NCBI RefSeq assembly: GCF_947507565.1
Contig: NC_089176.1
Coordinates: forward strand, 1,798,001 to 1,862,000
Length of the DNA: 64,000 bases
Direction: 5' to 3'
Origin: Oscarella lobularis
Lineage: Eukaryota > Porifera > Homoscleromorpha > Homosclerophorida > Oscarellidae
The stretch's first letter is position 1. Each line of letters opens with the position of its first letter. A program made the position numbers and the translations under genes. A model generated the notes under the pieces. That model did no database searches, was not told where the DNA came from, and worked only from the letters and a program-made list of their open reading frames with translations. This document shows, piece by piece, positions 52,601 through 64,000 of this stretch.

Positions 52601-55600
52601 GGAACCGACCAAACGAGTATGGAGAAGCAAAGTTGTCGGTACAATTTGTAGCTTTGTACAGTGTACCTGCAGGCTCATTTCTAATTTAGGGTTTCTTTGT
52701 GGACGTGAATGGGCGTAGGCAATGTCGGCTAAGTCCAGAGGCGCGTCGTTTCAAGCTCAATAATTGCGACGTAGGAAAGCGCTATCAATTCACCGTGACG
52801 TCTCTTACGGAGCACCTCGTCGGTAAGCCGCTTGACGAAGAAAACGACGGCGGTACAGCGGCTTTCGGCGACAGTCCGGCTGATGGGCTAGTCAAATCGG
52901 AATACCACGGTTGCGTTTCCGGCTCGTCTTTGTCCGTACGATTCAGCGGACTATTGCTTCCGCCGGACGAACTTCGTTTGGCGGAACTACGACCCAATTC
53001 GGTTGTCGTCGCCTGGAAAAAAAATCGTACAAAGCAAGACAGGGACGACGCTTCTCATTACGTCAATCCGGACAAGTTCTTAGTCAGGTGGATAAAGGCA
53101 AAGAACAGCGTTGAAGAAGATCCAATTGAATGCAAGACCGTCGTAAAAGGTAGATCCGCAGCTTTCGTCTTGGCGTGCGCTATGGCTTTGCTCTAGCTTC
53201 TAGCGAAGAATGCTATGCGGTGACTCTGTCACCGTTGGAGGTTTGTGCGGAATACGTCGTCAGCGTCGAGGCGCAGGCTCGCATTTACGGCAGTTTCCGT
53301 TCTGCCAGTTACACCACGGCGAAAGCTCAATCAAAGCAATTGGTGTTTTCAAGCGCCGAACCGCCCGGTCCACCCCGCGATCTCAACGTTGTCGCCGTCT
53401 CTTTTGATCAAATTGCGGTAGAGTGGACTCTCCCTGAGGTGAGGGGAATACCGATTGAGAAATTGATCGTGACGGCGCAGAATGACGACGAGTCATCGCA
53501 GTGTTGCATAGAATTTCCCGTCGATACGACGAGCGCCGTTCTTTCCGGACTGAAATCTTCAACAACGTACGTCGTCACCGTGGCAACGCGTGCCGAAGCA
53601 ACCTCTGTCGTGACGACGCGCACGCTCGGTCTCGAGCCCGCGTCGACGTCGGAAGTCGAATCAAAAACGCAAACCGCGTTCTGCGTCGCCTGGGCGCCGG
53701 CAGTGACAAGCGGTTCATGCTACGTTGAAAGCTACATTGTCCAGTGGCGAGAAGCTGCGAACGATTTTCGTCCGATCTTTCCAGTCAAGACGATTTTGAG
53801 CGACTTTCGCTCGGAGCCCGGATGGAATGCGGCTGTTTGCCTTGCCAACGAAACGCGCTGCACTTTGTCCGGCATGATAGCCGGCTTGACGTATGCTATT
53901 CGCGTCGTAACCGTTGTAAAGTCGGCACTGCGCGTCGGCGTTCCCGACGTGCCGTCGATGTTTTGGCACGTCGGTTTGCCGATTACGGAACGAGTCCCAG
54001 CTGCCGTAGATTGTCCTCACCTGCATGTTGCCGCCTATACCGAGTCGAATATTGATTTGTTTTGGCCGAAACCGCCGACGAGGGTACCCGTTCGTGTCGA
54101 CGGCGACGGGATAAAAATTAGTCCGAATGCAAAAGTGTACAATCCTTCTATCAAAGGCACCGCTAGTGCCGTGTCCTTTTACCGGGTCGAAGTGAATGGA
54201 AGCGTTTTGGCGGCTCGTCTCAACGCTAATCAGAACAGATATGTTGTAACTGGTTGTACTCCGGGTGACGTCTACCGTATTCAGCTCATCGCCATGTCTG
54301 CGCGAATGGAAGAAAGTCGTAAAGGAGTAAAGGTAAGTTTATAAAATCTCTTTCGTTTACGAATGTAAAGAAAGTGAAATCGCCTTGTAGTTATTAATAA
54401 CCCTGTCCCGAAACTCTATCTAATCTACTGTCTCTTTTTCTAGAATCGTTATGATGAGTCCGTTTCAGAATTGGTCGAGCTCAAGCTGCCCTCGCTAGGC
54501 GAAAAGTGCGTTGTTTCCCGATTGGCTTGTCACGTTGCTTCTTTTTCAACTACCGCACCTGTAACGGACGGCTTTCGAAGCTTTATTGCCGTGGAGTGGC
54601 GTGTTCTCGGCTCGGAGTTGTATTCTCCGGTGACAGTGAGGAAATTCGTTCTGCGTTGGTGGTCAAACCGAGATGCTTCCGTACAATCAGCAGTTGTTCC
54701 GGCAAACCAAACGTCGTACGACATCAAAGATCCAGAACAGAGGTAGATTTGTTATTAGGTATTCAGAGCCTTGGCTTGTGCATTTATACATATTTACAGG
54801 GCTACCTATAGTTTGACTGTTGAAGTTGTTCCTACCGTAGGTGACACAACTTGGGTATCTCCCGTAGTTACTTGTCAGGTAAGCGTACGACTGTCTCTCT
54901 CTTTATTATATATAAATATTTGACGGGAAATTTTAGATCCCTGGCCAGCCCGACCCGCCCGACCTTTGGCTTCATTCAGCTACCGAGTCTAGTTTCACTA
55001 TCGAATGGAGTGAACCGAAAACGTACGGCGGCGCGTCCATCAAAGGATTCCAGGTTGCTACCAAACTCCCGGTAAAATTCCGGCTCGCAGCGTTGTATTT
55101 CCTCACAGGCGTACGTCAACGGAAAAAAAACAGGTCATCTATTAAGTCCCAGTCATCGCAAAGCGAGGCTTCCGTACAAGCAGACTAGGTAAGTCCTTCT
55201 GTCTTTCGTCGTATGCACGGCAACGTAATTTCACTCAGAAAATACACTGTCACCGTGGTGGCAGTAAGCTGCGACGCAGATATTGGCGATTCTCGGCCGT
55301 CCTCGCCTCTCTACATTGACGGCGCGACGCTGTGTCGGCCGAAAGTCGTTGCATTTGCATCGGACGAGAACGGAACCTTACAGAAACCAAAGCTGGACAC
55401 AAGTCCTTTCTTGGAAGTTCATGCAGTTGCCGTCGGAAAAGACTTCATTGATCTTGATTGGAAAAATTTTCTTGGTACAAACGTTACAGAAGATTACTTT
55501 CTTTCTAACCTGAATTGTTCTTTTAGCGACAGCTGATGTCGCAGCTTATACGATACAATGGAGCAGCACCGTGTCTCACCGCATGCAGGAGGTCAAAGTA

Positions 55601-58188
55601 GACGGCGCCGTTCAGTGCTATTCGTTGAAGAATTGTTTGCCCGGAACGTCGCACTTCGTTCGCGTCGTTGCCATTGGGGATGACGGAACGGTGATGGCGA
55701 AGTCAAAGCAGTTGACGGTTCAGACGGGCGCTGTGCCCAATCCTCCAAAATTTTTACTAAGGTACAATAAAGTAGGTTAGGATATAGTTCTGACTCTTTG
55801 TTTTTTAGAGAGTCAGCCGACGGCATGGTCATTCTGGAATGGGTGAAACCAGACCTAATTGGCCCGACAGTGCTTTCTGGCTATAAGTTGAAGGTGCGTA
55901 GTTGTTATAGATAGAGGAGGCCGTGTGGCCGGCCTCGTTAGTCATGGGATGGTGCATTTTTAGGCTAATTGTGATCAAGAAAAAAAAGAGCTCCTTATTC
56001 ATTCTAGTAGTACATCTCTATCTTACTCGTGTAACCAGCCGTGTGAAGTTTATACTTTTCAAATCAAGGTTTGTACGATTATTGCATGTTGAAGTGCAGG
56101 CACTTGACTCTATATAGGCTTTGGCCGGAAAACTTGGAGAGAGCTCTTGGTCAGAAAAGCTTACACACACTACAGAAGGAGTCAAAGTTCTTGGATTTCG
56201 ATCTGTTTCAAGCAACGCCACAAATGTGGTCAAGGTCATGTGGGAAGTTCCCAAAACTTGCGGAAACATTCGACTGAGATCATTTAAGGTTTGTTTTTTT
56301 GGTAAACTGATAATAATGTCTACGAGTATCTTCGAAGGTATTTTGTCTCGTTGGAGAGGAGTCTGATTCTCTGAACGCGTCCAGCATCGTTTCTGATAGT
56401 CGGTCAATAGCCCACGGTCCTCTAAGAACGACGGTTTTTCAAGACGTTTTTACTGGCATTTCAACAGGTATTAATCATTTCTGCGAGCTGCTACTCACGG
56501 GTGACTTTTAGAAAGTATTTGCTTGCTTGTTTTGGCTGTGGATTCGTCTTACTCCCGCGTGACCTATTCAAGTCCCATCCGAGCTCGACCGACTCAACCG
56601 CCAAACGTGCCGTCGATCGCTGTCACTGTGCTAGGCCTCGACGAAAGGAAGCAAGTGCTCCGGTCAGTGCACGAGCTCCTCGGACAACGAGACAGGTCCT
56701 TCGACATACAGCTAGGGCGGAGCGATCTGACGCTTATGTCCATTTACTTTTAGCCTCTCTTTAAAGCTTCACTGGCAGAAGTCAAAACTGGCCAGGTGGC
56801 CGAGTAAAAGACGTGAGGAAGAGGTGAGAGCTATATTACGTTTGGTGGTGGTAGTTTATAGCTTCCTACAAGGTCACAAAGGTCTCCCAATCTCTAGCAG
56901 CTACTGAAAAAGAATTAGTTGGGTTGGTGAAGTTTCTGCACCAGAGAACGGGTTAATTTTCACTTCCTTTGTGGAGATACTGCCAGTACATCGAATCGTC
57001 TAGGTTTTGCTAGCGTCCTTGTCAGCTGGAGTCAAGCACTATCAGAAGAAAATGCGGTCGTTACCGGGTACCAACTTTTTGTTGACGGAGAGCCGTGGGG
57101 TCGTAGACTGCTTCCAAGTGCAACCGAAGTGAAGATTAAGGTCTTGTTTATTTTACTAAACGATCCGCGTTCATACGTTGCTAATTAATTTAATTATTTG
57201 TTGTCTCCAGTTGGGTATTGACAAAACTGAACACTCTGTGCAGCTCGTAGCAACTACTGACCATCCCATTGGCAACAGCAAACCGAGCAATTGCGTTGCA
57301 GTGAGTTTGGCTGATTTCAAACCCTTGACGTGGTTTTGCTTATCGTCGGTGCACTGCGAAGGCGTCAGGTCAGCTTATTACTTTTACACGTGGAAGACAG
57401 TCAAATGTATTTTGCTTAAGGTGGCCTGAAAAGGGGTCCTGTGCCTATCAGGATACTCTGACCCATGAATTGACTCGTCCTCCGCTGGGACCAGGAGCCC
57501 TTCACGCCCACTTGGGATTTTTGCGTCCGCACTCGCCGTCTTCTCCGCTAAAAGTCGTAGACGTCCTTAGCGGTCAATTGAAGAGTCTAGCGCCGCTACT
57601 CAAGTCGGGTGTTCGTCCACTGCCATCAGTTGTCTTGTTTTGGACGAGATGGTATTTATAGTGATCTGATTCTCTATTTAGCAAAGCATAGCGCTGTTTT
57701 TTCTAGGTGTTCTCCGTCGCTTGCTGCCATGGAAGTCTTTATCAAGATGAGTGACCAAGACAGCTTGAATGTAAGCCTCTTGTACCTTATTACGGCGACG
57801 ACACTTTATGTCTCATTCAGTGCCGATTTGTTACTTGTTGCCTGGAGAGCGGCGAAGGCCACGTTTCTCAGCTTCGCAACTTGGTTCTTCAGACCCTAGC
57901 TGAGAGGAGGTGGAAAAGAAATCATGCCGTCGTTCAACAATGCTGCGCCCCGTCTAGCTCTCTTCTCGCCGATTCTGTTCAGGAAACGTTAGGCATCATC
58001 GGCGTGCCAACTTGGCTTTGCATTCACCCCGCAGGTGCAACGCAGGTAGAAGTTTTGTTCGTTTTGCAATAGGTTTTTAGGGTATGTCGGCTGGCAAGGA
58101 AGATGTCCTGTGGTTAGTGACCCAGATAGCGCAACTTCGTTCTTCAGAAACGTCATCGAAGTCGTCCTTGATAAAAGTTAGAAGGTAG
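46634..58188 (+). CDS. Large cupredoxin-like/FN3 multi-domain protein
   Basis: A host gene of many short exons (first three 46634-46706, 46762-46826, 46895 onward; phases agree). The start MGTGCSRALPL fits N-myristoylation (Gly2, Ser6) with a neighbouring Cys; there is no signal peptide. To about 50110 there are at least seven cupredoxin-like modules with a recurring turn (VGEKVTWLW, EGDRIWWHW, EGSLVWLLW, VGDYVWWKW, PGDCIYWQW) and GFTPxxxxV strands. Next is a chitobiase C-terminal-like segment (ISYTLDGSDP, VIRACAMA; 50420-50610), an acidic linker (50800-51240), and 12 or more FN3-like modules (51700-57300; e.g. PGPPRDLNVVAVSFDQIAVEW). A conserved-looking C-terminal region of unknown kind (57450-58188) ends SSLIKVRR then TAG. 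It could be two genes split near 51400, but no internal start or terminal stop was found. A scaffold role at membranes is inference. Confidence 0.8.
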
Positions 58189-58456
58189 AAAGTAAGTTTT
58201 TCTATCGAGGTTTTCATGTTTTTGTTTTCATACTCACTTTTGATACGAAGACCTATGGAATCTTTTTTGTCTGAATCCCCTTTAACGTTAACCCCAGCGA
58301 GATGTTGCGTGCACCGGCGCCTCGTTTTTAACTTTTTAAGACATTTTATCACGTTCTCGACAAAAATGGAAATGGTTACAAAAATAGACTCCGCCTGAAA
58401 CGGCAGGCAGAGATACGGCAATTGACTTCACTGATCAGTTAACTAGAGTTCGTCGC
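58189..58456. other. Convergent intergenic space
   Basis: About 270 bp between the stop codons of two converging genes. No repeat or gene seen. It should hold both 3' UTRs and polyadenylation sites. Confidence 0.6.
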
Positions 58457-61400
58457 TCAAAGACGCGTGGTAGATGACCTCTGACGAGCAGGGGAGTCGT
58501 CGTCGTCGTCGTCTATCATCCAATTGGCTTCCTCTCCCGCTGGTATTTCCAACTTTTGAACCAGTGCTAGAAGGAGCTGATTCTGCCTCTCCATTTTCTC
58601 TGAGATTTCTTTCAGTCTGTTGTGAAAAATCAACGTGCAAACGTAACTCGCGAAAGACTCGTTTAGAACCTCTGCTTTTGTTTGTTTAATTGTTCCTTGA
58701 CTTGCAGAATTTCTGGGCTTGCAGCCGCATCGCCGGAGTTGGCGAGTCCTTCGTACGCAAACGACAGGAGCTGTCAACAAACCGTCTTAATTAAGCAAAT
58801 GCCTTACGAAAGGTAAGCAAAATTACGTTTTTCATGTGCTTGCAAGCGTTAGGATAAGAAAGGAACTCGTCGTGACAAACTTTTTTCCTAACTTTCCTTG
58901 GTAGTTTGCTTTCCAAACTTGAGTGAAACTCAACCTTTGACAAGTATTTGCATATATAGCCGGTCCCTTACACGCACTACAGTACTAGTAATACCTGCAT
59001 AGCAAGTCTTTTGAGCTCTGCATTTTTTCTCACACCTTCAATGTCTCCAACTGCAAGACCGATCTAGCAATGCAAAAATGTATACTTTGTCTTATAGCAA
59101 AACTTGTAGACTTAGTTACTAGTAAATTCATGAAGATAATTGGCATGAAGAGGAGCAAGACGATTAGCATTATCCAAGTGAGGGCCGGATAGCGCAGTCC
59201 CTGGGTGGTTTGAAGAGCGTAGTAGTCTTCGAAAGAAAACTCTCCGAGCATAACTTCGAATACGTTCAGGAATGCTTTGGGAACGTTCGTAAACGTCGGC
59301 TAAATAGAGAAAGAGTATTTATTTCTTGACTTGTTATATCTAGTTGTTTGCTAACGTCTGCTGGAAATAGGAGAACATAGAAGCAGAGGCCAAAGGCCAC
59401 AATGATAACAAAGAAAACTCCCAGCACCTAAATGTGATTAACTAAAAATTGTCTAAACTGCGAAGGTTCTACGGGCACCTACCACTAGTAGAGTTTTAAC
59501 AACTTCTACGAACATCACAATGTAAATTCCAAGCGCCTCAAATCTAACAAATTGCGATCATTTTAGATTTTTTTAGTTGTGTACAACATTGTCTACCTTT
59601 GCAGGTACAAGAGAAAGTTCATCCATGCTAAAAAGACTGCCACTGCTCCCATTTGATATTGATATAGGTCCCTGACGTTTCCCATGGGAATAACAAAAAG
59701 AAGCGTTGTGATGTACAAGGCGAGCTCAAGATAGTTTGTAAAATCTTGAAAATACTTCCATTTCTGTGAGAAGCAGGTAGAGCTTGGAAGGACGTACGGA
59801 CAACTGTTTGCATTTTACCATTTGGACGATTTGCGTGATTTCTTTCACAATGTTGGCGACAGCAAAAGCGATGACAAGGTACTGACAGGCTTTGGCGTAG
59901 GCAGGCAACTAGAAGAAGAAAATGAACTTTAAAAAGGAGTAGCAATCTCAATTTTGACGCGTCTAGTGACGAAGGTCAAGTGACAACAGTCTGGGGTGAG
60001 TCTTAGGTGAGTAGTCTGTGCTGGTGCCAACGTATTTTGATCTCTCTACAATCTGTCTTACTTCTGGCTTTGTCGTAAGCGATCCGTTCGAAGCCCTGTA
60101 GAGAGTTTCGTTTCCATTGGGTGGAGACACAGGCAAAGGCACAAGGCAGATGAGACTGGTCAGAAAAACCAGATAGAAGACGTAGAGAATTGTATTGATG
60201 CCAAACGCGACTCGCCCGTACGATTTCCTATAAAGAGGACTTCAGAAGATGGGAACGATTCGCTGCCTGTCTGGCGCACCATCTAGACGTAAGAAGGGCA
60301 TTGGAAACGGGATGGCTCAGCAGTTCCTTCCTGTTATATTTCACCATTTCCTGAAAAAGCCAAGATTTTCTTGTGATTATTACTATTTTCTCTCTTATAC
60401 CAGCAGTCCTGGAATTGGAGTCTTTTCCTGTCCTTCCGCAATGTCTGGTTCATCATCCTTTTTTTCATCTGGCGGTGGTGCTGAAGTCGTGCTCTCCACC
60501 GGCGAGGGTGTTTCTGTACTTCTATCTCGCACGCAAAGAAGATATTTGAAATTGTATTTGATCTGACATAAGTACATTTTCATTGCGTTGACAGAAATGG
60601 ACAGTGGGAGACGGATGAGCTTACCCAGTAATTTTTGTCTTCGCTTGAAAGGCCGCTCTTAGTTACGCAGCTGTCGAGCGCAACCTAAGTGTATTACAAA
60701 CAGTATCACCAAATTACGAAGTCTCTCGAACGGTCTTACTTTTGCCACGTCGGGCATTTCTTGTACAAGCCTCATCATTGGATAGCCGCGTTTTCGATTT
60801 ACAAACGATAGACATTCCTCCCAGCTAAATTCAATCAATCAGTCGTTTCCTCCCTCTCACATGCGGAGCTTCCCCTCGTGCAAATTACCGTTGGTGCTCG
60901 ATTGCTACTTGAGCGCATTTGTTTTTTTTCAAATCAATTGCAAGATCGAAGAAACTATTGCCATCCTTGTTAGCAATAATTTCTGCTCCTTCGCTCAGAA
61001 GAAATTTGACAGCAGCCGGATGCCCGCCTTCGACGGCCATGTGCAGAGCAGTATTCTACGCAAAAGAACCGATCGTCAACGAGTATTTCACCCTCAGCCC
61101 GCTACTTACGCCTTGGTGATTCTTCCAGTTCATGACGTATGGATGAGAACTGAGGAGCGCCGAAAGGCACTTGACGTAACCTCCAAAAGCAGCGCTGTGA
61201 AGAGGCGAGCATCCGCCAGAGCATCTGCAGCAAAAGAAGTCGAATAGAGGACGCGCCGGCAGACGCGTTGCATTATTATCTCTCTACCTAAGAATGATCG
61301 CCCCTTCTCTGAGAAAGAGATCAACGAGCAAGTGAAAGCCGCAATGAGAAGCTACGTGCAGCGGAGTCATTCCAAGGCGATCTTCTTCGTTGATGATCTT

Positions 61401-63618
61401 CTGGCCGAGGTGTCCGGTCAGAAGTCGTCGAGCTGCGTTGTATCGGCCAAATCTAGGCAATAGAGAGCTGCAGAACTTTGACTTCTCTGATTACATTGTT
61501 CTACCTTGCGGCGAAGTGAAGTGGAGTCGATTTCTTGTGATCTTTCGGATTTCTTGACGCTCCCTTTTTTAGCATAAGCTCGAGGGGCTACAGAGACGAT
61601 ATAAGTACGCGTTTCTTGGCAATCTTTTCTCTATCCTACCCCGTCGTAGCCTGCTTTAGATGCATAATGAACGGGAGTCAATCCCAACGCATCCTGATCA
61701 TCCAGCAGAGATCGGGGTATATTAAACTCCGGCTAGAGCACCGCTGTCAGCAATAAGCATGTGTTAACATCGTTTCTGTCAATACCTGAGTTAGAATCAG
61801 TTCGGCAACTGGCTCATTTTGCTTAATGATAGCCAAATGGATGAAGTTTCTGTTGTTTGTATCTCGTCTGTCGGTGTCTGCTCCTTGACTAAGCAAGAAC
61901 TGCATCGTCTCCTTGGATCCGGCTTGCGCAGCAACGAGCAACGGCGTCCGTCCGAAATTATCTGTTGCATTGACGCTTGCTCCCTAGCAAAACAATGTCA
62001 CAGCAAAGAACGTTTTCAACAAAACGCAGTAAACTTTGTTGATCAGAAACTTTGCCACAGTCAGGTGATTGAATATGGCAGCCCTTTAGGCAGAAAAAAT
62101 TATTTACTGTAGTTTACTAAACGACTTTACTAACTTGTGGAGTGGTGTCTGCCCGGTAGGATCTTTTGCTTCAAGTAGCTTTTCGGTGGCATCTTTGCAG
62201 TGATTCAGTATAGTTTCGATCATAGGAACAGATCCCTGAGAGCACGCCAGGTGAAATGGTGACTCCGCTCGCGAGTCCGTGTTGAAGAGACGACAGCCTC
62301 GCTCCAACAGCAACTTGGCAACCTAAAAGTACGTTTTCTTCGACCAAATCTACGTTGTGCAGTACAGTAACTTACGGGAATGTTTCCTCCTGAGATGGCT
62401 TGGTGAAGACCAGACATTCCATCGTCATCCGTAAAATTTACTACGTTGTCGAGTGGATAATTGAATCTCGTCACAGCTTAAACGAAACCAATATTCCTTT
62501 TTCATTAAATTTTGGAATTATCTCCATACCGAGGTCAATAAGATAATTGACCATGTGCGGTTTTCCTTGACGTGAAGCAAGATGGATTGGCCGAAGACCG
62601 TTGCCATCGGCAATACACGGATACGCCTTATGAGCCATCTGCGCGTTCAGCCATGAAATAAAAGTGAGTGCGGTGGCACAGCACGGTACTCACCAGTGTG
62701 TCAACGATATCAGTATTTTCTCCCAACGAGGCCATGTGAAGTGGAGTTCGGGCGTGTTCTCCGCGAATGTTCACGTCAATTCCCTCGTGCGTGGCAAGAA
62801 TCTTTATGTGTTAAAATAAACGAAGAGGCTACGGCGCGGGTGTTTTTCTACGCTCACCAACACCATTTCGTTGCTTTGTATCCGAACGGCCGTGTGCAGT
62901 GCTGTTTCCCACGTAGTCGTCTTCACATCAGTTGCCGCGCCGTTCCTAAGCAAGAGTTTGACGGCCTCCGGCTTCTCGAACGTGATCGCCCAGTGAAGAG
63001 GAGTCTCGCCCTGTTCGTCTTGGCTGTTTAAATCTGAATTTAACTTTAGTTCTACAAAACGAAAGCTACAGAACGCAACCAGATCAACCTGCGTGATTCT
63101 GAATCAGGTGATCCATCACCTCCAACGCAGATTCAGACGAGGCGTGGTGAAGCGCCGTTGCACCGTGCTCGTCCGCCGAAAGGACGGCGTCGGGGTGCGA
63201 AGAAACAATACGGCGAACCGCTTCGAGGTCGCCTTCGGCGGCTGCCTGTGGCATATAAACAATGAGTCATGCCTCATCACGGCACCCCCACGCGAGAATG
63301 AGAGACTTGGTGTATTGGAAGCAGCTGGCCGTTCAGCTCGTCAATCGTCATCATCTCCATGAGGACGGTGTCATTTCTGTTCATCTGCTTTTTAGCTTTC
63401 GCTTTCCAAATCTTGCCGGCCTTCACCGTCTCCGAGTACGATCTTCCGCTCGTCGCCGAGGTAGGCGGTTCCGTGGCGGGTCGTCGCGTTGACGCTCCCG
63501 GTCCACGAGAACCTGCGTTTATTCCGCCTGCGACCACCGCTCCGGACCCCGGCGTCGAACGGCCCCAGCGGGAGAGTATGCGTCGCACCGTAGACGATGA
63601 GGATGCGTTTGATGCCAT
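58457..63618 (-). CDS. TRPA1-like ankyrin-repeat cation channel
   Basis: A plasma-membrane cation channel of the TRPA group, in about 25 small exons. Start at 63618 (MASNASSSSTVRRILSRWGR). About 14 ankyrin repeats follow, each exon showing the TPLHxA core (TALHHA, TPLHWA, TPLHMA, RPIHLA, SGLHQA, SPFHLA, TPLLVA, NFIHLA, TPVHYA, TPLHFA, TPLHVA, SPLHSA, TALHMA; 63250 down to 60900). Six hydrophobic segments lie between about 60240 and 59100. The pore region VPKAFLNVFEVMLGEFSFED is followed by S6 and, across an intron, IGLAVGDIEGVRKNAELKR, nearly the TRPA1 post-S6 signature. A C-terminal coiled coil (RLKEISEKMERQNQLLLALV) ends in an acidic tail with stop at 58457. The repeat number and the GLAVGDI motif favour TRPA over TRPV, TRPC or TRPN. 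No disruption seen. Confidence 0.9.
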
Positions 63619-64000
63619 GACTCCCTCAACTGAATGAATAATGAACCGAGTCTGCAGAACACGTGAGCAATTTCGACTCATCCCTACTTTCACACCCGTC
63701 TATACAGTAGATACATTTACGGCTACTGTACGCGATTCACCTCACAGACGAATCACGATGAAGATCCAAAGCGGCAGGACTCGAGATCAAGGAAAATTTA
63801 GAGGTGCTTCGTCGACGGGAAATTGATGTTTCACATCGCCATCATGATCATCGTCATATTCGTGACGATAGCGCGCAATGGCTGTAACTTGCCAGCAGTC
63901 AAGTGTAGATTGTGGCCGGTTGCCTAGAGGAGTGACTGTGGGGAACTCGACGGTGACGCGTGGGGCGCTGCGTTGACTCGGATTTGCAAGAAGTGTACTC
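63619..64000. other. Upstream region of the TRPA-like gene
   Basis: Presumed 5' UTR/promoter of the channel gene. No TATA-like element or neighbouring gene could be recognised. Small frames here are not convincing. Confidence 0.4.

Noticed and set aside
60249..60566. 105-residue plus-strand frame near the TRPA gene
   Set aside because: It is opposite TRPA exons and an intron, and is Ser-rich because it mirrors a Pro/Glu/Asp-rich segment.
1..64000. tRNA, rRNA or other structured RNA genes
   Set aside because: I looked for T-loop-like GGTTCRANNCC blocks with paired A boxes and saw none that fold convincingly; a covariance search was not possible.

Overview
This is nuclear DNA from a eukaryote, most likely an early-branching animal. 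The evidence is a TRPA1-type cation channel, a very large multi-exon fibronectin type III (FN3) protein, many introns of about 30-150 bp with GT-AG borders, and a transposon mix of DIRS/Ngaro, Ty3/gypsy, Helitron with OTU, Tc1-like and DUF6589-type elements of the kind seen in sponges and cnidarians. A sponge fits best, but the sequence alone does not prove it. One 200-base assembly gap lies at 8333-8532.

Layout. From 1 to about 46.2 kb the window is a graveyard of nested transposable elements. 1-917 is a gypsy integrase remnant. 1110-5898 is a gypsy gag split by a MITE (1371-1958) and by an unusual LTR element that carries gag, protease and a coiled-coil protein but no reverse transcriptase or integrase (2133-5539). 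A long palindromic MITE follows at 5899-6639. 8184-14375 (minus) is a nearly intact Helitron Rep/helicase/OTU gene with one in-frame stop. 16549-21554 is a complete-looking 5.0 kb transposon with about 170-bp inverted repeats and a perfect 9-bp target-site duplication. It carries a DUF6589-type gene and a RecQ-type helicase, converging on each other, and sits inside a gypsy element (16385-23840, minus). 25706-30129 is a Tc1/IS630-like transposon with a spliced DDE transposase and a second palindromic MITE. Then come a pogo/Tigger-type MITE (30417-30724), a gypsy remnant (33025-35070, minus), a DIRS-type tyrosine-recombinase retroelement (35087-37940, minus), a Helitron fragment (38104-39256), a second copy of the defective gypsy (40712-41729), DIRS gag and pol fragments (41740-45250) and a foldback structure (45315-46190).

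The last 17.5 kb looks like single-copy host DNA. It holds two convergent genes about 270 bp apart. A plus-strand gene (46634-58188) encodes a candidate N-myristoylated protein with cupredoxin-like modules, a chitobiase-C-like segment, an acidic linker and 12 or more FN3-like modules. A minus-strand TRPA1-like channel gene (58457-63618) has about 14 ankyrin repeats and six membrane segments.

The strongest candidate for an undescribed system is the DUF6589 + RecQ transposon. A second RecQ copy (15240-16060) and miniature derivatives sharing its inverted-repeat end (1371-1958, 44804-44884, remnant at 45249-45314) lie in the same window. Both TSDs that can be tested against an uninterrupted host reading frame (44804 and 1371) fit that frame.
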